Shown here piece by piece: positions 10,439 through 19,135 of a stretch of DNA of 64,000 bases (positions within the stretch are counted from its first letter, which is position 1; every line of letters starts with the position of its first letter). The translations under genes and the position numbers were made by a program. This DNA is from Luteimonas sp. 9C (GTDB taxonomy: Bacteria; Pseudomonadota; Gammaproteobacteria; Xanthomonadales; Xanthomonadaceae). The notes under the pieces were generated by a model. It searched no databases and was not told the origin of the DNA. It saw only the letters and a program-made list of their open reading frames with translations. The stretch is taken from positions 727,064 to 791,063 of the forward strand of contig NZ_LR733312.1 in NCBI RefSeq assembly GCF_902506295.1, written 5' to 3'.

Positions 10439-10780
10439 CTACCCGACGAGACGGTCGGCCTTGGCCGCGCAGATGAAGTCGTTCTCGCTCAGGCCGCCGA
10501 CGTCGTGGGTGGAATAGCGCACCACGGCGCGGTCGTAATGCACGCCCAGGTCGGGGTGGTGGTCCTCGCGGTGGGCGACGAACGCCAGCGCGTTCACGAA
10601 CGCCATCGTGCGGTGGTAATCGTCGAAGCGGAAGGTGCGGGTCAGTGCCTGGCCGTCTTCGGCCAGCGTCCAGCCGGGCACCTGCGGCAGCAGTTCGCGT
10701 ACGCGTGCTTCGGGCAGGCGGTGCGCGTCGCCGCGGCGCGGAATGCAGTGGGCATCGCTGAGGGAAACGAGGTCGGACAC
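10439..10780 (-). CDS. phhB: Pterin-4a-carbinolamine dehydratase
   Basis: PhhB dehydrates 4a-hydroxytetrahydrobiopterin during pterin recycling for phenylalanine hydroxylase. The 113-residue protein matches the PCD/DCoH family by [24 protein letters not shown] (conserved His70, His74, His75) and [14 protein letters not shown]. It is convergent with rluC, with about 20 bp between stops, and divergent from nfuA. No phenylalanine hydroxylase gene is nearby, so the partner enzyme would be encoded elsewhere. Some bacterial homologues serve molybdopterin metabolism instead. Confidence 0.93.
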   Translation of the reverse strand: MSDLVSLSDAHCIPRRGDAHRLPEARVRELLPQVPGWTLAEDGQALTRTFRFDDYHRTMAFVNALAFVAHREDHHPDLGVHYDRAVVRYSTHDVGGLSENDFICAAKADRLVG

Positions 10781-10863
10781 GTGGAAATCTCCTGTCGAGG
10801 GCCGTTCATGCGGCAGACGGCGACCGGCGCGTGGACCGGCGTTGGCCCGCTAGAATACGCCGC

Positions 10864-11457
10864 ATGATCAACATCTCCGAAACCGCGCAGACGCATTTCC
10901 GCAAGCTGATCGAGCGCGAGACGTTGCCGGGCCTGGGTGTGCGCCTGTCGGCCGTGCATGCAGGCACCGCGCGTGCGGACGTGCGCCTGGAGTTCGCCGG
11001 CACCGACGATCTGCAGGGCGACGAGTGGGCGATCGATTGCGAAGGCTTCACGCTGTGGCTCGATGCGCCGAGCGTGCCCTACCTCGACGGCGCGGAAATC
11101 GACTACGAGAGCCGCGCGACCGGCGGCCAGTTGCAGATCCGCGCGCCCAAGATCAAGGGCGAGGCGCCACCGGACGCCGCGTCGCTGGTCGAGCGCGTGC
11201 GCTGGGTGGTGGAGCAGGAGATCAATCCGCAGCTCGCCCAGCATCGCGGCCATGTCAGCGTGCAGGAAGTGACCGCCGAAGGCGTCGTCGTGCTGCGCTT
11301 TGGCGGCGGCTGCCACGGCTGCGGCCTGGTCGACGTCACTCTGAAGCAGGGCATCGAGAAAACGCTGATGGAGAAGGCACCGGGCGTGACTGCGGTTCGC
11401 GACGCGACCGACCACGACACCGGCGACGCGCCGTACATGCCGCGCGACGCGGCCTGA
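10864..11457 (+). CDS. nfuA: NfuA Fe-S cluster carrier
   Basis: This 197-residue protein has the two-part NfuA plan: an N-terminal degenerate A-type domain without the usual cysteines (about 1-100) and a C-terminal Nfu domain with the CHGCG motif (Cys150, Cys153) that binds a 4Fe-4S cluster between two subunits. It delivers clusters to apo-enzymes, especially under oxidative or iron stress. The start lies about 80 bp from the divergent phhB start. The following proline-rich gene starts 28 bp after its stop and may be cotranscribed. Confidence 0.95.
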   Translation: MINISETAQTHFRKLIERETLPGLGVRLSAVHAGTARADVRLEFAGTDDLQGDEWAIDCEGFTLWLDAPSVPYLDGAEIDYESRATGGQLQIRAPKIKGEAPPDAASLVERVRWVVEQEINPQLAQHRGHVSVQEVTAEGVVVLRFGGGCHGCGLVDVTLKQGIEKTLMEKAPGVTAVRDATDHDTGDAPYMPRDAA

Positions 11458-11485
11458 TTTCCCCGGCACCGGCGTCCGTTCCCGG

Positions 11486-13093
11486 ATGTTCACTGCGGCC
11501 GACCTGATCGACGCCCTGCGCCGCCGGCGGCGTCGTTCGATCCGGCCCGAAGACGCACCCGACGGGCTGCCTGCAGGCTGGGCACGCTGGTTCGAGACGA
11601 TGCGGGCTCGGGTGGGCGCGGTGACCGGCGCGACCGCCGACGCGATCGTCGCGGTGCTCGTCGCCCGGCCAGCGCCACCGCGGCGCAAGGGGCGCGTGCC
11701 GAAGAACGCGCTGGCCGCCTGGCTGAGTCTGATGCATCCGCGCTGGGAGCCCGAGTCCGAGGACCATCGGGGGCCGAAGCGTGTGTCGTGGGCGCTTGCG
11801 CTGTTGGTGCAGGTGCTCTGGGTGAGCGGTCTGCTGTTGCTGACGCAGGCGCATTTCGCAGTGCCGGCGCCGGCTGCGCAGGGCGAACAGCAGGTGGTGC
11901 AGGCCGTCTTCATCGGCGACGGCACGCCCGAGGATGCGGCTGCGGGCGACGAAGGCGAACCGGTCCCCGTGACGGTGGTGCGACTGCCACCAGCGCCTAC
12001 GTCGAATCCGGCGCCGTCGGCGCCGCAGCCGGCCCCTGCCGCACCGCAGGATACGTCGGCCCCGCAGGACGCCGTGGTCGCGGCCGAACCCGTGGCGCCG
12101 ACGGAGCAGGTCCTGCAGGTCACCCAGACACCGGTACCGGACATCGACTTCACCCTCCCGCCGCCGCGCCCGGGCGCCGCGCCCGAGGTCGCCGTGCGCG
12201 ACCGGCAGGTGCCGGAGGCGCAACTGCAGGCTGTCGAGGTGCCGGCGCTGCGCACCCCGGCGCCGCTGGCCGACGTCACCGCGCAGCAGCGCCAGGTCGA
12301 GATCGAAGTGCGCGATCGCAGCGTGCCGCAGCCGACCGAAACCCTGCGGCTGCCGACGCGCGATGCGCCGTCGGTCGTGGTCGATGCGCCCGAGATTCCG
12401 GTACGGCCGGTCGCCGACATCGTGGCGCGCGAACGCGCGGTGCCGCTGCGGGAAGCGCCCGCGCCGACCGCCGCCGCCCAGTCGCCTGCGTCGGCGCCTG
12501 TCGCCTCCGCACCGTCGCCACGGCCGCCCACACCCGCGGCGCCGGGCAGCCGCACGCCCGCCCCGGGTCGCGCCGCGGGCGCCGGCACGCGGGCGGGGAC
12601 GCCGCCGGGTGACGCGCCCTCGTCGCGCGTGGCCGACGACTGGGGGGACGGCGCCACCGCGCGTGACGGCGGTCAGCCCGGCAGTCCCTCGGGGCTGCTC
12701 GACGCCGACGGGCGCCCCCGTCTTGCCGGGAACGGCCGGGTGGGCGGCGGTCTGCCGCCGGGTACCGTGATGGAAGATTTCGCGCGTATCGACCGTGAAG
12801 GCACCTGGCTTAAGCGCCCGCCGACCGACTACGAACCCACGAGCTTCGACCGCTTCTGGACGCCCAGTGAAACCCTGCTGGAAGAGTGGGTGCGACGGAG
12901 CATCAAGACGGTGCTGATTCCGATCCCCGGGACCAGCAAGACCATCCAGTGCAATGTCGCCCTGCTGGCGTTCGGCGGCGGCTGCGGCATCACCGACCCG
13001 AACATGCAGGACGTGGAAACCGACGGCCGCCCGCCGCCGGATGTGCCATGGAAGCCGGAACTGCAGGAAGACCAGGACAGCCTGGGCGGCTGA
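11486..13093 (+). CDS. Proline-rich single-span membrane protein with imperfect internal repeats
   Basis: I do not recognise a characterised function; it resembles proteins called 'transmembrane repetitive protein' in Xanthomonads. The 535-residue chain has a basic cytoplasmic N terminus with a run of arginines (12-17), one membrane span at about 101-121, then a long Pro/Ala-rich segment (about 125-400). Within this, motifs such as AVRDRQVPEAQ, EVRDRSVPQPTE and VARERAVPLREAP recur. A compact C-terminal part (about 425-535) contains FDRFWTPSETLLEEWVRRS and FGGGCGITDP with cysteines. The topology recalls TonB or other periplasm-spanning linkers, but no TonB C-terminal motif is visible. Confidence 0.75.
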   Translation: MFTAADLIDALRRRRRRSIRPEDAPDGLPAGWARWFETMRARVGAVTGATADAIVAVLVARPAPPRRKGRVPKNALAAWLSLMHPRWEPESEDHRGPKRVSWALALLVQVLWVSGLLLLTQAHFAVPAPAAQGEQQVVQAVFIGDGTPEDAAAGDEGEPVPVTVVRLPPAPTSNPAPSAPQPAPAAPQDTSAPQDAVVAAEPVAPTEQVLQVTQTPVPDIDFTLPPPRPGAAPEVAVRDRQVPEAQLQAVEVPALRTPAPLADVTAQQRQVEIEVRDRSVPQPTETLRLPTRDAPSVVVDAPEIPVRPVADIVARERAVPLREAPAPTAAAQSPASAPVASAPSPRPPTPAAPGSRTPAPGRAAGAGTRAGTPPGDAPSSRVADDWGDGATARDGGQPGSPSGLLDADGRPRLAGNGRVGGGLPPGTVMEDFARIDREGTWLKRPPTDYEPTSFDRFWTPSETLLEEWVRRSIKTVLIPIPGTSKTIQCNVALLAFGGGCGITDPNMQDVETDGRPPPDVPWKPELQEDQDSLGG

Positions 13094-13141
13094 TTGATCT
13101 GGACGCGGCGCCGTGTGTGCTCGTGTCGTTCTGGCGTCGTC

Positions 13142-13161
13142 ACGCCCGCGTAGGCGGGTGT
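13142..13161. repeat. Short palindromic dispersed repeat (CCCGCGTAGGCGGG type)
   Basis: ACGCCCGCGTAGGCGGGTGT is an imperfect palindrome followed by CCATGG. Read on the minus strand it encodes PWTPAYAGVT, resembling the widespread intergenic repeat whose translation reads 'WIPAYAGMT' in many proteobacteria. Family membership is from recalled pattern only. Confidence 0.6.
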
Positions 13162-13202
13162 CCATGGACCTTTGCCCCTGCTTTTCGCCGCCGCGTCTGC
13201 CG

Positions 13203-13274
13203 CGCTGCGCTCAGACACGGGCTGCTCTTCGGCCACGCCAGGCTCCGGTGCTCGGCGCGCTCTACGACGCGATT
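13203..13274 (+). repeat. Partial copy A of the 'SERSEFG' repeat
   Basis: These 72 bases align without gaps to 22801-22872 with about six mismatches. The copy includes the GGGCTGCTCTTCGGCCACGC core. The stretch after it (to about 13317) is a degenerate AAGCCGGAAGCCAGCGCC-type tail like the one following copy C. The left part of the full element is absent, so this is a truncated copy. Confidence 0.85.
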
Positions 13275-13359
13275 GACGTCACAAGCCGGAAGCCAGCGCC
13301 AGACGAAACAGGCAGGGCGGTAGACCAGGGCGACACCTGATCAGATCAAATCAAGGAGC

Positions 13360-13407
13360 GCCCCTTCGGGGCTAAGACTGGCGCGTGTCCACCGAAACGG
13401 ACACGCG
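13360..13407. terminator. Two tandem hairpins downstream of the cytochrome genes
   Basis: A GCCCC-TTC-GGGGC hairpin (13360-13372) is followed by a perfect 9 bp stem CGCGTGTCC/GGACACGCG with an 8-base loop (13382-13407). Neither has a clear U-tract. They lie downstream of the minus-strand cytochrome genes and may act as terminators or 3'-end stabilisers. A small RNA cannot be excluded. Confidence 0.45.
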
Positions 13408-13446
13408 ACCATCAGACGGCGCGAAGACAGCGCCGCCGACGCGGAC

Positions 13447-13872
13447 TCAGCGGTCGTGCGCTCCGCGCAGATCGCGCAGCTGGCTCGGTTGCGCCGCGAA
13501 ATACGCCGCGAGATCCGCGATCTGCTGATCGCTCAGGCCGGCGGCCTGCTGCGACATCAGGGCATGTTCGCGGTCGCCATCGCGGTAGGCCTGCAGCGAA
13601 TGCGCGAGGTAGTCGCGGAACTGGCCGCCGATCTTGGGATAGGTCGGGTCGATCGGCGCATTGCCCGCGGCGCCATGGCAGTCGATGCAGGTCTGGCCGG
13701 TCGCCGCGCTCTTGACGTTGGCGGCCTGTTCGCCGGCCTCCACCGTCCCCGACGGCAGCCCGGCGGACGAGGTGCGTGCCGGCTGCGCCTGCGGATCGTG
13801 CGACTGGCCACCGCAGGCGGCCAGCAGGCCGGCGAGCGACAGGGCGGTCAGGAGGCGGGCCGGACGGATCAT
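13447..13872 (-). CDS. Small class I cytochrome c, predicted lipoprotein
   Basis: The 141-residue protein carries one haem-binding motif CIDCH (Cys62, Cys65, His66). A likely distal ligand is Met106 in HALMSQQA, and the C-terminal helix SDQQIADLAAYFAAQ is typical of small class I cytochromes. The N terminus (LLTALSLAGLLAAC) has a lipobox with Cys20, so it is probably membrane-anchored in the periplasm. It lies 8 bp downstream of another small cytochrome gene, and together they resemble the two halves of a dihaem cytochrome c4. The partner enzyme is unknown. Confidence 0.9.
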   Translation of the reverse strand: MIRPARLLTALSLAGLLAACGGQSHDPQAQPARTSSAGLPSGTVEAGEQAANVKSAATGQTCIDCHGAAGNAPIDPTYPKIGGQFRDYLAHSLQAYRDGDREHALMSQQAAGLSDQQIADLAAYFAAQPSQLRDLRGAHDR

Positions 13873-13880
13873 GGCGCCGC

Positions 13881-14261
13881 TCACGGGGTCAGCTCCGAAA
13901 GGAAGGCGGCAATGTCGGCGATGTCCTGGTCGGTGAAGCTCTGCGCCTGCGCCTGCATCGTCGGATGACGGCGGGTGCCACGCTTGTATTCGTGCAGGGC
14001 GTTGACCAGGTACTCGGGCGACTGCCCGCCGATCTTCGGCACGTGGTAGTGCGGATAGACGTTGCGGTAACCGTCCACGCCGTGACACCCCTGGCAGGTG
14101 TAGGTCAGCTGGCGACCCGTCTCCGCATTGCCGGCGAGCGGCGCGTTGGTCGGCGCTTCGGCGGCGGGTGCCGCAGGCGGTGCAGCGGCATCCTGGGCGG
14201 AGGCGCGCAGGGCGGGCAGAGCAAGAGCGAGGCAAGCGGCGAGCATCAGCAGTCGCGTCAT
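13881..14261 (-). CDS. Small class I cytochrome c
   Basis: The 126-residue protein has a cleavable signal peptide (about residues 1-22, ending ALRASA), an Ala/Pro-rich linker, and one haem motif CQGCH (Cys56, Cys59, His60). The candidate distal ligand is Met102 (RHPTMQAQAQ), with a closing helix DQDIADIAAFLSEL. PKIGGQSPEYLVNAL matches PKIGGQFRDYLAHSL of the downstream cytochrome, so the pair probably arose by duplication. I preferred ATG 14261 over an upstream start because it gives a proper signal peptide. It is the first gene of the two-gene operon. Confidence 0.9.
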   Translation of the reverse strand: MTRLLMLAACLALALPALRASAQDAAAPPAAPAAEAPTNAPLAGNAETGRQLTYTCQGCHGVDGYRNVYPHYHVPKIGGQSPEYLVNALHEYKRGTRRHPTMQAQAQSFTDQDIADIAAFLSELTP

Positions 14262-14510
14262 CGGGTTATCCGCAATCCTGAATGGCTGGAAGTGCTGTCT
14301 GGGAAGCGCGATCGCGCCCGGACCGCAGACTTCACTGCATGAACCGGTGCACAACCGGGCCAGTATAGCCACGGCCGCGTCGCAAACCCAATGCACTGCA
14401 ACATCCGGATGGGCAGGGGTGGATCGGATGTCACCATGACCTATGGCGCATTCAAGTACATGCGCTGGTGATATACCTTGCTACAACACCGTAGGGGTCC
14501 ATCGAATCAC

Positions 14511-15629
14511 ATGTCCACACCGCATGCTTTCGCGTCCGCGGGACGCGTCCTGACTGGCGTCATTCTCGTGTCCGCCGCGCTCGGCCTGTCCGCGTGCAAG
14601 GGAGGTGGCGATGCCGAAGCCAAGCCGACCGATGCCGCGGCGGCGCCCGTGCCCGTCGAGACGGAGGCGGTCGCGCGTCGCAGCGTCGCAGCCAGCTACG
14701 TGGGCACGGCCTCGCTGGAAGTGCCGCGGGGCGCCGACGTGGTCGCCAAGACCTCGGGCATCGCGCTCGACGTGCTGGTGGAGGAGGGCGACACGGTGCG
14801 CGCCGGCCAGCCGCTGGTACGCCTGGACCCCGACCGGGCGCGCCTGGCCGTCCTGCAGAGCCGCGCGACGATGGGCAAGCTGGAGAACAGCTACCGCCGC
14901 GCCCAGCAGCTGGTGGGGCAGCAGATGATCAGCGCCAACGATCTGGACCAGATCAAGTTCGACCTCGACACCGCACGCGCTCAGCACCAGATGGCGGAAC
15001 TCGAACTCTCCTACACCGCGGTGACCGCGCCGATTTCCGGGGTGATTTCGCAGCGCATGATCCGCACCGGCAATTTCGTGCAGATCAACACGCCGATCTT
15101 CAGCATCGTCGACAACGCCCGCATCGAAGCCACGCTCAACGTGCCCGAGCGCGAGCTGCGCGTGCTCAAGCGCGGCCAGCCGGTGCGTCTGCAGGTGGAC
15201 GCGCTGCCGGGCGAAAGCTTCGAAGGCGTGGTCGAGCGCGTTGCGCCGATCGTCGAATCGCGCAGCGGCACGTTCCGCGTGGTCACCGCCTTCGCCGGCA
15301 ACGAATCGCTGCGCGCCGGCATGTTCGGCCGCATCCACGTCGACTACGACCAGCGCGCCGACGCGCTGGTGATTCCGCGCAGCGCGCTGCTCGACGAAGG
15401 CGACGAAACCGCGGTGTACACCGTGCGGGACGGCAAGGCCGTGCGCGTGCCGGTGGAGCTGGGCTATGTCGACGGCAACCTGATCGAGGTGCGCAGTGGA
15501 CTCGAGGAAGGCGACCCGGTGGTGACGGCCGGCAAGGTCGCCCTGCGCGAGGGCAGCGCGGTGCAGGTGGTGGGTGATGCCCCCGTCGCCGCGACGCCGG
15601 CCGCCGACGCCAAGAGCGACGCGCAGTAA
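14511..15629 (+). CDS. RND efflux periplasmic adaptor (membrane fusion protein)
   Basis: This 372-residue HlyD/AcrA-family adaptor links an inner-membrane RND pump to an outer-membrane channel. It has a lipoprotein signal (GLSACKGGG, Cys29), a lipoyl-like part (ADVVAKTSGIALDVLVEEGD), a short coiled-coil hairpin (about residues 105-165) and beta-barrel and membrane-proximal domains to the end. ATG 14511 was chosen because it gives the lipoprotein signal. Its stop overlaps the first pump start (TAATG). No TolC-type gene is nearby, so the channel must be supplied from elsewhere. Confidence 0.93.
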   Translation: MSTPHAFASAGRVLTGVILVSAALGLSACKGGGDAEAKPTDAAAAPVPVETEAVARRSVAASYVGTASLEVPRGADVVAKTSGIALDVLVEEGDTVRAGQPLVRLDPDRARLAVLQSRATMGKLENSYRRAQQLVGQQMISANDLDQIKFDLDTARAQHQMAELELSYTAVTAPISGVISQRMIRTGNFVQINTPIFSIVDNARIEATLNVPERELRVLKRGQPVRLQVDALPGESFEGVVERVAPIVESRSGTFRVVTAFAGNESLRAGMFGRIHVDYDQRADALVIPRSALLDEGDETAVYTVRDGKAVRVPVELGYVDGNLIEVRSGLEEGDPVVTAGKVALREGSAVQVVGDAPVAATPAADAKSDAQ

Positions 15630-18600
15630 TGGCGGGCGCGCCGCACGACGGCCCTGCCGGCGACGGCCCGGCCATGGATCCGCACGCCGCGCCGACGGGG
15701 CGGTTCGATCTCGTCGAGTTCTCCACGCGTCGCCGGGTGACGGTGTGGATGGTCGCGATCAGCATGATGCTGTTCGGTCTGATCGCCCTGACCAACCTCA
15801 AGGTCAACCTGCTGCCCGATCTCAGCTACCCCACGCTGACGGTACGCACCGAGTACACCGGCGCTGCGCCGTCGGAGATCGAGACGCTGGTCAGCGAGCC
15901 GGTCGAGGAAGCCGTCGGCGTGGTCAAGGGCGTGCGCAAGCTGCGCTCGATTTCGCGCACCGGCCAGAGTGACGTGGTGCTGGAATTCGCCTGGGGCACC
16001 GACATGGACCAGGCGGGCCTGGAGGTGCGCGACAAGCTCGAGACGCTGCAGTTGCCGCTCGAAGTCACGCCGCCGGTGCTGCTGCGCTTCAACCCGTCGA
16101 CCGAACCGATCCTGCGCCTCGCGCTGACCGCCGGTGACAAGGGCGACGCGGTCGACGAACTCACGCGCATGCGTCGCTATGCCGACGACGACCTGAAGAA
16201 GAAGATCGAGCCGGTCGTCGGCGTGGCCGCGGTCAAGGTCGGTGGCGGTTTCGAGGACGAGGTCCAGGTCGAACTCGACCTGCAGCAGATGGCGCGGATC
16301 AATCTGCCGATCGAGAACGTGATCCAGCGCCTGCAGCAGGAGAACATCAACCTCTCCGGCGGACGCCTGGACCAGGGCACGCAGCGCTACCTGGTGCGCA
16401 CGGTCAACCAGTTCTCCAGCGTCGAGCAGATCGGCGAGATGCTGGTCGCCACCCAGTCGGGCGGCGATGACGGCGCCGCGAGCGCGGCGCAGCAGATGGC
16501 GGCGATCGCCGCGGCGAGCGGTTCGCAGGCCGTGCTGGCGGCCGCGGCGTCGGTGCAGAGCGCATCGGGCGGAGACAGCGCGAGCATCGGCGGTGGCCGG
16601 GCGATCCGCCTGCGCGACATCGCCACCGTGCGCCAGGGCTTCAAGGAGCGCGAAAGCATCATCCGGCTCGGCGGCGCCGAAGCGGTGGAGCTGGCGATCT
16701 ACAAGGAAGGCGACGCGAACACCGTCTCCACGGCCGACGCCGTGCAGGCGCGGTTGGACGCGATCCGGAAGGAACTTCCGCCGGACATGACGCTGACCGT
16801 GGTCGACGACCAGTCGAAGTTCGTGCGCGCCGCGATCCACGACGTGCGCACCGACGCGCTGATCGGCGGCACGCTGGCCGTGCTGATCATCTTCCTGTTC
16901 CTGCGCAACGGCTGGAGCACGCTGGTGGTCAGCCTGTCGCTGCCGATCTCCATCATCACCACGTTCTTCTTCATGGACCAGCTGGGGCTGAGCCTCAACG
17001 TCATGTCGCTGGGCGGTCTGGCGCTGGCGACGGGTCTGGTGATCGACGATTCGATCGTGGTGCTCGAAAGCATCGCCAAGGCGCGCGAGCGCGGACTGGG
17101 CGTGCTGGAGGCCGCGATCACCGGCACCCGCGAAGTGGGCATGGCCGTGGTCGCGTCGACCCTGACGATCATCGCGGTGTTCCTGCCGCTGGTCTTCGTC
17201 GAAGGCATCGCCGGCCAGCTGTTCCGCGACCAGGCGATGACGATCGCGATCGCGGTCGGCGTGTCGATGCTGGTCGCGTTGACGCTGATCCCGATGATGG
17301 CCTCGCTCAAGGGACGCCCGCCGCTGGCGTTTCCGGAGGAAGCACCGCATCCGCAGTGGCGTCCGCAGCGCCGCTGGCAGAAGCCGCTGGCCGCGACCGG
17401 TCGCGGCATCGGTGCGGGCTTCCGGGGCGTGCTGTTCGGGATCGCCTGGGCCGTGGTGCGCGTATGGCGCGTCATCGCGGGCGGCACCGGCCGGGTCATG
17501 GGGCGTGCCAGCGATCTGGCCATGTCCCCGTACAACCGCGCCGAGCGCGGGTATCTGAAGATGCTGCCGGCGGCGCTTGGGCGTCCTTGGCTGGTGCTGG
17601 GCACCGCGACCGCCGTTTTCCTGGTCAGCATGCTGGCCGTGCCGCTGCTCGGCACCGACCTGATTCCGCAGCTGGCGCAGGACCGCTTCGAGATGACCGC
17701 GAAGCTGCCGCCGGGCACGCCGCTGCGCGAGACCGACCGCATCATGCGCGAGGTGCAGCAGGCGCATGCCGGCGATGACGGCGTCGAACTGCTGTTCGGC
17801 GTGAGCGGCAGCGGCACGCGGCTCGATGCCAATCCGACCGAGAGCGGCGAGAACATCGGCAAGCTGAGCATCGTCATGAGCGGCGGCGGCAGCCGCGAAT
17901 TCGAGGCGCAGCAGACCGAGCGCCTGCGCGGCACGATGCAGCAGTATCCGGGCGTCCAGGTCGACTTCGCACGGCCGCAGATCTTCAGCTTCTCGACGCC
18001 GCTGGAGATCGAACTGCGCGGCCAGGATCTCGACGGACTGGCCCGTGCCGGCCAGCGCATGACCGAGCTGCTGCGGGCCAATCCGCACTACGCCGACGTC
18101 AAGAGCACCGTGGAGCAGGGCTTTCCCGAAATCCAGATCGTGTTCGACCAGGAACGTGCAGGCGCGTTCGGCCTGACCACGCGGCAGATCGCCGATGCGG
18201 TGGTGCGCGCCGTGCGCGGCGAGGTCGCCACGCGCTACAACTTCCGCGACCGCAAGATCGACGTGCTGGTGCGCGCGCAGGAGAACGAGCGCGATTCGGT
18301 GGACCGCATCCGCAACCTGATCGTCAATCCCGGCAGCGCGTCGCCGGTACGCCTGGATTCCGTGGCCGACGTGGTGGCGACCGTGGGGCCGAGCGAGATC
18401 CATCGCGCCGACCAGGTCCGCGTGGCGGTGGTCTCGGCCAACCTGCGCGGCATCGATCTCGGCACCGCGATGGAGGAAGTGCAGCAGATGGTGGCGGAGA
18501 ACCCGCTCGGACCGGAGGTCGGCCTGCACATCGGCGGCCAGGGCGAGGAACTGGCGGAATCGATGCGCTCGCTGCTGATGGCGTTCGCGCTGGCGATCTT

Positions 18601-19135
18601 CCTGGTCTATCTGGTGATGGCCTCGCAGTTCGAATCGCTGCTGCACCCCTTCGTGATCCTGTTCACCATCCCGCTGGCGATGGTCGGTGCGATCGGCGCG
18701 TTGCTGCTCACCGGCAACACGATCTCGGTGGTGGCCTTCATCGGGCTGATCCTGATGGTCGGTCTGGTGGTGAAGAACGCGATCATCCTGATCGACAAGG
18801 TCAACCAGCTGCGCGAGGCCGGCGTGGCCAAGCGCGACGCCCTGGTGGACGGTGCACGCTCGCGCCTGCGGCCGATCATCATGACCACGCTGTCGACGCT
18901 GTTCGGCTTCCTGCCGCTGGCACTGGCGTTCGGTGACGGTGCCGAGGTGCGCTCGCCGATGGCGATCGTGGTGATGGGCGGGCTCGCGGTGTCGACGGTG
19001 CTGACGCTGCTGGTGATTCCGGTCGTCTATGACCTGCTGGACCGCAAGCCGGACGCGTTTTACGCCGAGCGCGGTCGGCGCGCACGACTCGGCGCCGCCG
19101 CCGATCGCCCCGATGCGGAGGCCAGCGCGACATGA
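15629..19135 (+). CDS. RND efflux pump subunit 1 (HAE1/MdtB-AcrB-like)
   Basis: The 1168-residue pump has 12 predicted spans and two large periplasmic loops. The proton-relay residues are intact: Asp473-Asp474 in LVIDDSIVVLESI (TM4) and Lys1049 in LVVKNAIILIDK (TM10). It is longer than AcrB (1049 residues) because of an N-terminal extension, an Ala/Gly-rich insert near residues 280-325, and a basic cytoplasmic insert around residues 560-640. Its start overlaps the adaptor stop and its stop overlaps the second pump start, so the three genes are translationally coupled. Substrates are unknown. Confidence 0.93.
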   Translation: MAGAPHDGPAGDGPAMDPHAAPTGRFDLVEFSTRRRVTVWMVAISMMLFGLIALTNLKVNLLPDLSYPTLTVRTEYTGAAPSEIETLVSEPVEEAVGVVKGVRKLRSISRTGQSDVVLEFAWGTDMDQAGLEVRDKLETLQLPLEVTPPVLLRFNPSTEPILRLALTAGDKGDAVDELTRMRRYADDDLKKKIEPVVGVAAVKVGGGFEDEVQVELDLQQMARINLPIENVIQRLQQENINLSGGRLDQGTQRYLVRTVNQFSSVEQIGEMLVATQSGGDDGAASAAQQMAAIAAASGSQAVLAAAASVQSASGGDSASIGGGRAIRLRDIATVRQGFKERESIIRLGGAEAVELAIYKEGDANTVSTADAVQARLDAIRKELPPDMTLTVVDDQSKFVRAAIHDVRTDALIGGTLAVLIIFLFLRNGWSTLVVSLSLPISIITTFFFMDQLGLSLNVMSLGGLALATGLVIDDSIVVLESIAKARERGLGVLEAAITGTREVGMAVVASTLTIIAVFLPLVFVEGIAGQLFRDQAMTIAIAVGVSMLVALTLIPMMASLKGRPPLAFPEEAPHPQWRPQRRWQKPLAATGRGIGAGFRGVLFGIAWAVVRVWRVIAGGTGRVMGRASDLAMSPYNRAERGYLKMLPAALGRPWLVLGTATAVFLVSMLAVPLLGTDLIPQLAQDRFEMTAKLPPGTPLRETDRIMREVQQAHAGDDGVELLFGVSGSGTRLDANPTESGENIGKLSIVMSGGGSREFEAQQTERLRGTMQQYPGVQVDFARPQIFSFSTPLEIELRGQDLDGLARAGQRMTELLRANPHYADVKSTVEQGFPEIQIVFDQERAGAFGLTTRQIADAVVRAVRGEVATRYNFRDRKIDVLVRAQENERDSVDRIRNLIVNPGSASPVRLDSVADVVATVGPSEIHRADQVRVAVVSANLRGIDLGTAMEEVQQMVAENPLGPEVGLHIGGQGEELAESMRSLLMAFALAIFLVYLVMASQFESLLHPFVILFTIPLAMVGAIGALLLTGNTISVVAFIGLILMVGLVVKNAIILIDKVNQLREAGVAKRDALVDGARSRLRPIIMTTLSTLFGFLPLALAFGDGAEVRSPMAIVVMGGLAVSTVLTLLVIPVVYDLLDRKPDAFYAERGRRARLGAAADRPDAEASAT

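Larger units (their letters stand above)
13094..13446. other. Gene-free interval with dispersed repeats and hairpins
   Basis: No credible gene lies in this 353 bp. It holds a short palindromic repeat at 13142-13161, a 72 bp partial copy of the larger element found at 22.4-22.9 kb (13203-13274), a degenerate purine-rich tail after it, and hairpins at 13360-13372 and 13382-13407. The latter could end transcription of the cytochrome genes that approach on the minus strand. Confidence 0.7.

Noticed and set aside
15464..18646. A 1060-codon minus-strand open frame opposite the first RND pump
   Set aside because: It is an Arg/His/Gln-rich shadow frame lacking any domain, and the plus strand encodes a clear RND pump.
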